The translations under genes and the position numbers were made by a program. A stretch of DNA of 64,000 bases, from NCBI RefSeq assembly GCF_029626155.1, contig NZ_JARUBL010000001.1:4816501-4880500 (forward strand), read 5' to 3'. Positions within the stretch are counted from its first letter, which is position 1. Each line of letters opens with the position of its first letter. A model generated the notes under the pieces. It saw only the letters and a program-made list of their open reading frames with translations, searched no databases and was not told where the DNA came from. Below are positions 11,986-19,190 of the stretch, piece by piece. Source of the stretch: Solwaraspora sp. WMMD1047. Lineage in GTDB: Bacteria; Actinomycetota; Actinomycetes; Mycobacteriales; Micromonosporaceae.

Positions 11986-12251
11986 GCGGCCCGGCCGGGG
12001 AGGCCGAAGCGTTCCCGGAGGGCTTGGCGCCGCTCGGGGGTCCACTCGCGGTCGGCTTCGGCGAGGCGTTCCCGGGTGCGGGCGAGCCCTTCGTCGGTGA
12101 TTCGGAAGCCCTGCTCTTCAAGGATGCGCCGGCCCCGTTCGCGCGTGGCGCGTTGGCGAATGGCCTCGGCGACGTAGGCGGAGGCGTTGGGTTCGGCTTC
12201 GAGTCGGTCAGCGATGTCGTCGGGGAGGCTGACCGTTACCCGCTTCGTCAT
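11982..12251 (-). CDS. vapB: Ribbon-helix-helix antitoxin (VapB-like)
   Basis: 89 residues starting MTKRVTVSLPDDIADRLEAE, a typical ribbon-helix-helix DNA-binding start, followed by SAYVAEAIRQRATRERG and a charged C-terminal region (GLARTRERLAEADREWTPERRQALRERFG) of the kind that wraps the PIN toxin. It is the first gene of a two-gene unit whose stop overlaps the toxin start by four bases. Such antitoxins normally repress their own operon. No clear operator repeat is seen in the 144-base gap to the divergent exporter. Confidence 0.82.
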   Translation of the reverse strand: MTKRVTVSLPDDIADRLEAEPNASAYVAEAIRQRATRERGRRILEEQGFRITDEGLARTRERLAEADREWTPERRQALRERFGLPGRAA

Positions 12252-12395
12252 ACCGGCAGTATGACACGGGTTGACCGGGTCAGGCGGGGATCCGGGCACT
12301 CCGCCGGCATCCGATCGGTGCCCGGCCGGCGGGTGGTCTAACTAAGTCGATCGAGTTGGTCGACATTCCGGCTCCGGTGGTTCACACTCGGGCGG

Positions 12396-13475
12396 GTGGA
12401 CTGGGTTCTGGCGATCGCGGGGTTGGCCGTCGGCATCGTCGTCGGGCTGACCGGCATGGGCGGCGGGGCGCTGATGACGCCGATGCTGGTGCTCTTCTTC
12501 GGCATCCCGCCGCTGGCGGCGGTCTCCAGCGACCTGGTGGTCAGCGCGGTGATGAAGCCGGTCGGCGGGCTGGTCCACATCCGCCGGGGCACCGTGAACT
12601 GGTCGCTGGTCGGCTGGCTCTGCGTGGGCAGCGTGCCGGCGGCCTTCACCGGGGTGCTGCTGCTGCGCGCCGTCGGCGACGGTGAACGGCTGCAGGGCGC
12701 CGTGAAGATCGCACTCGGCATCGCGCTGCTGGTCGCCACTGCGGGACTGGTCTACCGCGCGTACACCCGGATGGTCGAGCACGCGGCCCGGCGCCGCGCG
12801 GCGGCGGCCGGCGCCGCACCGGCCCCGCCGCCGACCGGCCCGGTGCTGGCCCGGCCGGTGCCGACCGTGCTGGTCGGCGCCGTCGGCGGCCTGATCGTGG
12901 GGATGACGAGCGTCGGGTCCGGCTCCCTGATCATCATCGCGCTGCTGATGCTCTATCCGCTGCTGCACCCCGGCAGCCTGGTCGGCACCGACCTCGTGCA
13001 GGCGGTCCCGCTGGTGGCGGCCGCCGCGCTCGGCCACCTGCTGTTCGGCGACTTCCGGCTGGACCTGACCGCGTCGCTGCTGATCGGTGCGGTCCCCGGT
13101 GCCTGGCTCGGCGCCCAGCTATCCACCCGGGCGCCGGGTGGGCTGGTCCGCCGGGCCCTGGCCGTGGTGTTGCTGGCCAGCGGTCTCAAGCTGCTCGGGG
13201 TGCCGAACGGCGCCCTGCTGGTGGGGCTGGCCGCCGCGCTCGGGCTCGGCTCGCTGGCCTGGATGGCGGCCCGCCGCCGGCACGGCCTGCCCGCCCTGGC
13301 CCGCGCCGAGCGCCGCGCCGCCCGCCTGGACCCGCCAGCCGCACCCGACCCCCGGCAGCCCGAACCCGCCACCGCGCCCGGCCCGCAGCCGGCCGCGCCC
13401 GGCCCGCAGCCAGCCGCAGCCGGCCCGACGGGCGCCGGGGCCGATCACGCCGGGGCGGCTAACCTCACCAGGTGA
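12396..13475 (+). CDS. TauE/SafE-family sulfite/organosulfonate exporter
   Basis: 359 residues. Two related halves of hydrophobic helices (VLAIAGLAVGIVVGLTGMGGGALMTPML and VGAVGGLIVGMTSVGSGSLIIIALLML) carry the G-rich loops of the TauE/SafE family, about eight membrane spans in all. Members move sulfite, sulfoacetate or related anions across the inner membrane; the substrate here is unknown. After about residue 310 there is a cytoplasmic Pro/Ala tail with a repeated PGPQPAA motif, not part of the fold. The start is a GTG. The last bases overlap the next gene start (GTGA, 13472-13475). Confidence 0.87.
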   Translation: MDWVLAIAGLAVGIVVGLTGMGGGALMTPMLVLFFGIPPLAAVSSDLVVSAVMKPVGGLVHIRRGTVNWSLVGWLCVGSVPAAFTGVLLLRAVGDGERLQGAVKIALGIALLVATAGLVYRAYTRMVEHAARRRAAAAGAAPAPPPTGPVLARPVPTVLVGAVGGLIVGMTSVGSGSLIIIALLMLYPLLHPGSLVGTDLVQAVPLVAAAALGHLLFGDFRLDLTASLLIGAVPGAWLGAQLSTRAPGGLVRRALAVVLLASGLKLLGVPNGALLVGLAAALGLGSLAWMAARRRHGLPALARAERRAARLDPPAAPDPRQPEPATAPGPQPAAPGPQPAAAGPTGAGADHAGAANLTR

Positions 13476-14095
13476 ACTGGCTGGAGGTGGTCGGCTGGGC
13501 CGGCTCGGGACTGCTGGTCTGGTCGCTGCTGCAGTCGCGGATCCTGCGCCTGCGGGCGCTGAACCTGGTCGGTTCCCTGGTGCTCGTCGGCTACAACGGC
13601 GCGCTGCGGGTCTGGCCGATGGTCGGCCTCAACGCGGTGCTGGCGGTGATCAACATCTGGTATCTGGTCCGCATCCTGCGGACCCGGCACGACCAGCAGA
13701 CCTACCAGGTGGTCGAGGTCGGCACCGACGACGGCTTCCTGGCGCACGCGCTGCGGGTGCACGCCGCCGACATCGCCCGGTTCAACCCCCGGTTCCGGTG
13801 GTCCCCCGACGGGCCGGACCGGTCGGCGTTCCTGGTGCTGCGGGCCGACGAGCTGGTCGGGATGGTGCTGGTCCGGGCAAGCGGCGACGGGGTGGCCCAG
13901 GTCGAGCTGGACTACGTCACCCGCCCGTTCCGCGACCTCACCCCGGGCGAGTTCGTCTACCGGGACAGCCGGGCATTCGCGGCCCGCGGCTTCCGCCGGG
14001 TCCGCACCCCGCCGGGGATGGTGGCGCCGTACTACGGCCGGCTCGGGTTCCGGCGCGACGGCGACAGCTACCTGCTGGATCTGCCGGGCCGCTGA
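13472..14095 (+). CDS. YgjV-like membrane domain fused to a GNAT-like domain
   Basis: 207 residues. Residues 1-72 hold about three membrane helices (VVGWAGSGLLVWSLLQSRILRLR, ALNLVGSLVLVGYNGALR, MVGLNAVLAVINIWYLVRIL) resembling the small YgjV/PnuC-like inner-membrane family. From about residue 85 the chain looks like an acetyltransferase-type fold (DRSAFLVLRADELVGMVLVR ... AFAARGFRRVRTPPGMVAPYYGRLGFRRDGDSYLLDL), but the acetyl-CoA loop (Q/RxxGxG/A) is not clear, so it may be degenerate. It is translationally coupled to the exporter by a 4-base overlap, suggesting a joint role. Function unknown. Confidence 0.72.
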   Translation: MNWLEVVGWAGSGLLVWSLLQSRILRLRALNLVGSLVLVGYNGALRVWPMVGLNAVLAVINIWYLVRILRTRHDQQTYQVVEVGTDDGFLAHALRVHAADIARFNPRFRWSPDGPDRSAFLVLRADELVGMVLVRASGDGVAQVELDYVTRPFRDLTPGEFVYRDSRAFAARGFRRVRTPPGMVAPYYGRLGFRRDGDSYLLDLPGR

Positions 14096-14107
14096 CCCGG
14101 GCGCCGG

Positions 14108-14725
14108 TCAGGCATCCTCCAGGGCGGCGATCCCGAGCCGACGCCGGATGCTGAGCAGCACCAGCCAGCCGAAGACCAGCCCGATCGCGACGGTGCCGAC
14201 CATCGCGAAGGTCTCCCCGGGCAGCAGGCCGCCCAGCGACCGGGCCGCCACGGCCAGCAGCACGTAGAGGCCGGCCCAGAGCACCGACCCGACGGTGGCG
14301 CAGGCCACGAAGCGCCGGTACGACATCCGCAGCCCGCCCGCCGCCAGCGGCAGCAGCGCGTTGAGCACCGGCAGGAAGGGCGCGACCATCACCATCCGGC
14401 CGCCGCCGCGGCGCAGCAGCCGCTCGGCGGCGGTCCACCGCGCCTCACCGACCCACGCGCCGAACCAGCCCTGCCGGATCCGGTCCCCGAAGTGGCGGCC
14501 GGCGAGGAAGCTCAGCGACCAACCGGTCAGGCAGCCGCCGATCACCGACACGAAGGCGCTGATCCCGCCGACCGGCCGGCCGACGCTGACCACCGCCAAC
14601 ACCGCCACGTCACCGGGCACCAGCACCCCGAGCAGTGGCACCGCGTCGAGCAGCATCACCCCGCCGAGCACCAGCATCAGGCAGAGCGTCGGTAGATTTC
14701 CGAGCTGCGTGATCATTTCCCCCAT
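14108..14725 (-). CDS. DedA/VTT-domain membrane protein
   Basis: 205 residues from ATG 14725; a GTG nine bases further out (14734) is equally possible. Membrane helices and family motifs are visible: LLDAVPLLGVLVPGDVAVLAVV, GGCLTGWSLSFLAGRHFGDRI and the FLPVLNALLPLAAGGLRMSYRRF block that matches the DedA F/YxxRxxPxxR region in simplified form. DedA proteins help move lipid carriers such as undecaprenyl phosphate across the membrane. It converges with the preceding gene with 12 bases between. Confidence 0.85.
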   Translation of the reverse strand: MGEMITQLGNLPTLCLMLVLGGVMLLDAVPLLGVLVPGDVAVLAVVSVGRPVGGISAFVSVIGGCLTGWSLSFLAGRHFGDRIRQGWFGAWVGEARWTAAERLLRRGGGRMVMVAPFLPVLNALLPLAAGGLRMSYRRFVACATVGSVLWAGLYVLLAVAARSLGGLLPGETFAMVGTVAIGLVFGWLVLLSIRRRLGIAALEDA

Positions 14726-14801
14726 GCTGATCACGCTAGGCCCGCTACCGGCCGGCCGGTATCAGGTGAAAGCCCGGAACTGGTCGATCGAGACCCGGCT
14801 C

Positions 14802-15569
14802 TCATCCGGGTCCCCCCTGAGACGACCGGCGCGCCGCCGCCCGGCCGGGTGCGAGCGCCGGCCGGAGCACGTCGGCCCGCCGGATCTGGGAGTCCGCGAA
14901 GGCGTCCGCCTCCGGCAGCGGATAGCTGGCCACCGTGCTCAGCCGCCCCCGCGGCAGGTTGGTCCGGCCCGGGTCGCCGACCAGCACCTGGCCGCCGCGG
15001 CGCACCACCCGGTCCAGGAAGGCCAGCATCCGCTCGGCCATCGCGGCGCTGTAGAAGACGTCGCCGGCCAGCACCAGATCGGCGCCGTCGGCGTCGCCGT
15101 CGAGCAGGTCACCACCGCGCACCGCGACCGGCACGGCGTTGCACCGGGCGTTGAGGATGACGGCGGCCAGCGCGTACGGGTCGATGTCGTTCGCGGTGAC
15201 CGAGCGCGCGCCGGTCAGCGCCGCGGCGATCGCGACCAGTCCGGAGCCGGCGGCCAGGTCCAGCACCTGCCGCCCGGCGCTCACCTGCGGGTGATCCAGC
15301 AGGTACCGGGCCAGTACCTGGCCGCCGGGCCAGGCCGACGCCCAGAACGGCGGGGTGAGGGCGGTACCGGCCTCGGCCTCCATCCGGGCCCAGAAGACGA
15401 TCGGGTCCTCGGCCAGGTGCAGCCGGATCTCCGGGACGAACGGCACCGCGGTCAGTCGGAGCCCGTCGATGCCGCGCGGCGGCGCCGACCTCGGGCGCCG
15501 CGGCGGGTCGGCCCGCTCCAGCGTCTTCCGTTCCAGGTCGGCGAGGGCCGCCGTGGTCGGACCGGTCAC
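14802..15569 (-). CDS. Class I SAM-dependent methyltransferase (protein-lysine/ETFB type)
   Basis: 255 residues from the GTG at 15569. The open frame runs upstream to 15668, but starting there would leave little room for the divergent cold-shock promoter. Motif [18 protein letters not shown] and post-I NDIDPYA define a Rossmann methyltransferase; [14 protein letters not shown] and [18 protein letters not shown] match the METTL20/NNMT16-like group that includes ETF-beta lysine methyltransferases. [10 protein letters not shown] is motif IV. The target is unknown. The C-terminus is basic and disordered ([14 protein letters not shown]). Confidence 0.8.
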   Translation of the reverse strand: MTGPTTAALADLERKTLERADPPRRPRSAPPRGIDGLRLTAVPFVPEIRLHLAEDPIVFWARMEAEAGTALTPPFWASAWPGGQVLARYLLDHPQVSAGRQVLDLAAGSGLVAIAAALTGARSVTANDIDPYALAAVILNARCNAVPVAVRGGDLLDGDADGADLVLAGDVFYSAAMAERMLAFLDRVVRRGGQVLVGDPGRTNLPRGRLSTVASYPLPEADAFADSQIRRADVLRPALAPGRAAARRSSQGGPG

Positions 15570-15714
15570 CGCCTCAGCATGGCGGACGAGCGCCAGGATC
15601 GGCGGCGAAACACCCGGGGCGGACCGACTTCCGGCCCACGCGGCCCGTCGGGCGGCTACTGTCATCACAGTGCGTGGCGATCAACCTCGGCCCGCACCCG
15701 TGAAGGAGACAGGC

Positions 15715-15918
15715 ATGGCAACCGGCACCGTGAAATGGTTCAACTCGGAAAAAGGATTCGGCTTCATTGAGCAGGACGGCGGGGGGCCCGACGTCTTCGT
15801 GCACTACTCGGCGATCGCGACCTCCGGCTACCGGGAGCTCAACGAGGGCCAGAAGGTCGAGTTCGACGTGACCCAGGGCCAGAAGGGTCCGCAGGCGGAG
15901 AACGTCCGCCCGATGTGA
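15715..15918 (+). CDS. cspA: Cold-shock protein
   Basis: 67 residues, the whole protein being one cold-shock domain: [18 protein letters not shown] and DVFVHYSAI are the RNP1 and RNP2 motifs that bind single-stranded RNA or DNA. GAAGGAG lies upstream at good spacing. Proteins of this length act as RNA chaperones and are abundant in actinobacteria. The gene stands alone, divergent from the methyltransferase gene; the leader after the likely promoter is about 50-100 bases. Confidence 0.96.
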   Translation: MATGTVKWFNSEKGFGFIEQDGGGPDVFVHYSAIATSGYRELNEGQKVEFDVTQGQKGPQAENVRPM

Positions 15919-15956
15919 GCGCCCGGGCCGGGCGCCGGGTGGGCGCACCGCGCGGG

Positions 15957-16877
15957 TCAGCGCGGTACGCCGACGAGCCTGGCGCCCAGCTCGGCGGCCC
16001 GCTCGCCGAACACCGCCCGCAGCGCCGACGCCACCTCGTCGAGGTCGCGCGACCCGAGACCGGCCAGCACACCGTCGATGATCTGCCGCTCGTCGACCCA
16101 GTCCCGGCCGGCCAGCTCCCGCTGCCCCGCCCGGACCTCCGACAGCAGAGCCTGCAGGGCCTGTAGCTCCTGGCGGAGATCCTGGAGGTCCTGGCGGAGA
16201 TCCTGGAAGTACTGGCGGAAGTCCGTGCGGCCGCTGCCGTCGGGCTTCTGGGCGCCCTGCCACAGGATGTAGTAGTTGTCCTTGGCGTACCGCAGCAGTT
16301 GCTCCTGCTGCGCCTCGGTCAGTGCCGGCATGATGCTCTCCGTTCCGGTCAGCCGCCCGGCGACGTCGCGCCGGAACTGGTCCATGTTGAAGCTCGGGTC
16401 CGTCTTGACGCTCGGGTTGCCGTACCCGCCGGGCTGGTGTTCCTTGTGGCCGGCGACGGCCCAGCCGGTGCGCTGGCGCAGCGCGGCGACGCCGCGCACG
16501 TACGACCGGTACTGGTTCTCGGTCCACGGCTCGCCGAGCGCGTGCTGCGCCTCGATGCCGAGCAGGCCGCCGTTGCCGACCCCCTTGAACGGCCCGGCCC
16601 AGCCGGTCAGCACATGGTTGCAGCGGCCGGAGGCGACCACCCACCACTGGCCGCTGCGGGACAGATACAGCTGGGCGATCGGCGGTGGTGCCGTCGTCGA
16701 GCCGTTGAGCAGCACCCGGATCTCACCGGCGTCGGTGGAGCGCAGGGAACCGCGGGTCTCGTGGACCATGATCCCGCGTGGCTCGAAGGTCGCCGAGCCT
16801 CGGGTCCGCCACCCGTCCACCTCGTGCACGGTCAGGCCCGCCGCCCGGAGCACCTCGACAAACCAGAGAATGCGCAC
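15957..16877 (-). CDS. N-acetylmuramoyl-L-alanine amidase (Amidase_2, endolysin-like)
   Basis: 306 residues from the GTG at 16877, chosen for GGAGGG seven bases upstream; a TTG five codons earlier is the alternative. The amidase fold shows zinc-site candidates in RGIMVHETRGS and VAGHKEHQPGG, and the substrate loop GNPSVKTDP. It should cleave the lactyl-Ala bond in peptidoglycan. A heptad-like Gln/Leu stretch follows (FRQYFQDLRQDLQDLRQEL), probably a short coiled coil, and then a helical tail. There is no signal peptide, as in phage endolysins, so it needs another exit route or acts after lysis. No other phage genes are nearby. Confidence 0.8.
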   Translation of the reverse strand: MRILWFVEVLRAAGLTVHEVDGWRTRGSATFEPRGIMVHETRGSLRSTDAGEIRVLLNGSTTAPPPIAQLYLSRSGQWWVVASGRCNHVLTGWAGPFKGVGNGGLLGIEAQHALGEPWTENQYRSYVRGVAALRQRTGWAVAGHKEHQPGGYGNPSVKTDPSFNMDQFRRDVAGRLTGTESIMPALTEAQQEQLLRYAKDNYYILWQGAQKPDGSGRTDFRQYFQDLRQDLQDLRQELQALQALLSEVRAGQRELAGRDWVDERQIIDGVLAGLGSRDLDEVASALRAVFGERAAELGARLVGVPR

Positions 16878-16985
16878 CCGTCCGCCCTCCAACCTCGGGG
16901 CCCCGGTGTTACCGAAACGGTAACTAGCCGATCCGGCATATGTCCAGGTCAGAGCCGTGCCAACCTCGGACGACCCGGAGGTTCG

Positions 16986-18620
16986 TCACAGCTGGTAGCT
17001 GACCGGGAGGGTCACTGAGGACGGATTCTCCGGGTCGTGCAGCACCTCGCGGTCGCCGGCCAGCAGCCGCACCGCAGTGGCCAGCGGCTCGCCGGTGCCG
17101 GGGTTGCGGGCGTACCGGGGGTGGGCGCCACCGGAGACCTGCAGCCGAATCCGGTGGCCCCGGCGGAACCGGTGCGCCACCGGCCAGCAGGTGACCGCCA
17201 CCCGCAGCACCGCGTCCGCCGGGTGGTCGCCGGGCACCACCCGGACCAGTCCGTCGGTGACGTTCCACGACCGCCCGCGCCGGTCCACGTCGCACAACCG
17301 GATGAACACGTCCAGGTACGGCACCGTGCTGCGCAGGTGGATCAGGCCGGTGACGGCGCCGACCACCGCCAGCGGCCGGGCCAGCGGTTCGCTGGTGTAG
17401 ACCAGCACGTCCGGCCGCGCCTCCAGCGGACGGTTGTCCACCGGGCCGGCCCGGTGCGACACCAGCAGCGGCCCGCCCAGCGACGGGGTGGGATCGGCCG
17501 GGTCGTACCGGAACCGGTCCGGCGCGGACGGTGGCGGCCCGGCGGTGGCCAGTCCACCGTCCGGCTGCAGGTGCCAGCGGGTCGGGGTGGCCGGCGGCGG
17601 CCAGTCGGGCAGGTCCCGCCACCCGCCCCCGCCGCCGACGTGGATGCGGACCGGCGCCGCCCGCAGGGCGGCCGGGTCGCCGGCCAGGTGGGCCCGGAAC
17701 CAGGCCAGTCCGTCGCGCAGCGCCGCTCCGAACAGGCCGACGCTGCCGTGGGTCCAGGGCCCGATGATCAGGTACGGGCGCCGGCCGGCGGCCCGCAGCG
17801 CGGCGTAGTCGGCCAGCTGCGCCGGTAGGAAGATGTCCTGCCAGCCGGTGACCATCGCCACCGGCGCGGCGACCCGGGACACCCCGTCGTCGAAGACCCG
17901 GGGCCGCCAGTAGTCGATCGCCGTGTCGTGGCGCAGCCACTCCTGGAAGAACCCGACGGTGGCGCCGGTGGCGACCCGGTCGGCCTCGGCCAGCGGCAGG
18001 TGGGCAAGGCCGGCCAGCAGCCGGGGCTGGCCGCGTTTGAGCTCGACCTGGCGGGCCAGTCGCGGCACCGTCTGCGCGGCGATCAGCTCGGCCCAGGTGA
18101 GCACCGTGTCCAGCGCGAAGGAGTCACCGGAGTAGGTGGAGTCGCGGGTGGTGGAGGCGGTCGCGACGAGCACCAGCGCGGCCAGGTCGGCGCCGACGTC
18201 CGGTGCCACCGCCCACTGGGTGAAGCCCTGGTAGCTGGCGCCGAACATGCCGAACGACCCGGCGTACCAGGGTTGGCGGCGCAGCCAGTCGATGGTGTCC
18301 AGCCCGTCGGCCCGCTCGTGCACCAGCGGTTCGAACGTTCCCGCGGAGCCGAAGGTGCCCCGGCAGGACTGGACCACCACGTGCAGACCCTGGTCGGCGA
18401 TCAGCCGGGCCAGCAGCCGCATCGGTCCGCCGCGGCCGTACGGGGTGCGGATCAGCACGGTGGGAGCGCCGGACCGCTGCGGGGCGTAGTGGTCGGTGCG
18501 CAGCGTCACCCCGTCGCGGACCCGGACCGGCAGGTGCCGGCGCACCGTGATCCGCCCGCCGGTCGGGGCCGGCAGGCCCAGCACCCGACCGGCCGCCCGG
18601 CTCAATATCCGGCCGATCAA
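16986..18620 (-). CDS. CocE/NonD-family acyl hydrolase (X-Pro dipeptidyl-peptidase-like)
   Basis: 544 residues. N-terminal alpha/beta-hydrolase domain with nucleophile elbow GASYQG, acid in VTGWQDIF and base in GPWTHG, the cocaine-esterase-type triad; from about residue 330 a jelly-roll domain typical of the family (WHLQPDGGL ... RLCDVDRRGRSWNVTDGLVR ... HRIRLQVSGGAHPRYARNPGTGE). Members hydrolyse esters, amides or X-Pro peptides. No clear signal peptide. Translation starts at TTG inside the MarR stop (TTGA, 18617-18620), so the enzyme is coupled to its presumed regulator. Confidence 0.88.
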   Translation of the reverse strand: MIGRILSRAAGRVLGLPAPTGGRITVRRHLPVRVRDGVTLRTDHYAPQRSGAPTVLIRTPYGRGGPMRLLARLIADQGLHVVVQSCRGTFGSAGTFEPLVHERADGLDTIDWLRRQPWYAGSFGMFGASYQGFTQWAVAPDVGADLAALVLVATASTTRDSTYSGDSFALDTVLTWAELIAAQTVPRLARQVELKRGQPRLLAGLAHLPLAEADRVATGATVGFFQEWLRHDTAIDYWRPRVFDDGVSRVAAPVAMVTGWQDIFLPAQLADYAALRAAGRRPYLIIGPWTHGSVGLFGAALRDGLAWFRAHLAGDPAALRAAPVRIHVGGGGGWRDLPDWPPPATPTRWHLQPDGGLATAGPPPSAPDRFRYDPADPTPSLGGPLLVSHRAGPVDNRPLEARPDVLVYTSEPLARPLAVVGAVTGLIHLRSTVPYLDVFIRLCDVDRRGRSWNVTDGLVRVVPGDHPADAVLRVAVTCWPVAHRFRRGHRIRLQVSGGAHPRYARNPGTGEPLATAVRLLAGDREVLHDPENPSSVTLPVSYQL

Positions 18621-19120
18621 TCGGCCGCCTGGCGCATCGCGTCGCGGTGCTCGCGCATCGAGCCGACGATCTCCCGCATGAACCGGTGGACGATCGCCAG
18701 CTCCTCCTCGGTGAAGCGGTCCATCACCGCGTCGGTGCGCCGGCCCAGCGGGCGGAAGAACTCCACCGCGACCCGGGCGCCCCGCTCGGCGTACCGCAGG
18801 AAGATCTTGCGGCGGTCGGTGGTGTCGCGGTCGCGGCGGATGTGGCCGGCCCGCTCCAGCCGATCGATCAACGCGGTGATGGAACCGGACGAGAGGTTGA
18901 GCTGTTCGCCGAGGCGGCCGGGGGTGATCGGATCGCCGCTGCCTTCGGCGTCCATCACGGCGATGAGCGCCTGCAGGTCGGTCTGGCCGAGCCCGTGCCG
19001 GGCGGCGAACGCGTGCCCGACGTGCTGGGCGTCGACCGTGTAGGCGCGCAGGTCGGCGGTGATGTCGCCGACCAGTTCGTCGCGCCGGGTGTCGCGCGGC
19101 CGATACATCCCCGCTACCAC
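18617..19120 (-). CDS. MarR-family transcriptional regulator
   Basis: 167 residues from the GTG at 19120 (AAGGTG upstream); ATG 19108 is an alternative. The winged helix is visible in LGQTDLQALIAVMDAEG ... TPGRLGEQLNLSSGSITALIDRLERAGHIRRDRDTTDRRKIFLRYAERG, with the DRR wing. MarR proteins are dimeric repressors released by small phenolic or drug-like ligands. It is cotranscribed with a CocE hydrolase and divergent from an MMPL exporter, so it most likely represses both through the palindrome at 19148-19164. Confidence 0.92.
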   Translation of the reverse strand: MVAGMYRPRDTRRDELVGDITADLRAYTVDAQHVGHAFAARHGLGQTDLQALIAVMDAEGSGDPITPGRLGEQLNLSSGSITALIDRLERAGHIRRDRDTTDRRKIFLRYAERGARVAVEFFRPLGRRTDAVMDRFTEEELAIVHRFMREIVGSMREHRDAMRQAAD

Positions 19121-19136
19121 GGTTGCACCTTACCTC

Positions 19137-19164
19137 ATCGGCCGATAATCTCGATCGTCGAGAT
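19137..19164. promoter_or_regulatory. Palindromic operator between marR and the MMPL exporter
   Basis: A perfect inverted repeat ATCTCGA-tcg-TCGAGAT occupies 19148-19164; a second, directly adjacent 10-base palindrome ATCGGCCGAT lies at 19137-19146. Both fall in the 70-base gap between divergent starts, 27 bases from the exporter GTG and 28 from the marR GTG. MarR dimers bind palindromes of this size. Binding itself is inferred. Confidence 0.68.
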
Positions 19165-19190
19165 ACTTGATGGGCTAATGAGGGAGCGCA

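Noticed and set aside
15957-16877. Prophage remnant
   Set aside because: Only one endolysin-like gene, with no portal, tail, integrase or repressor genes in the neighbourhood.
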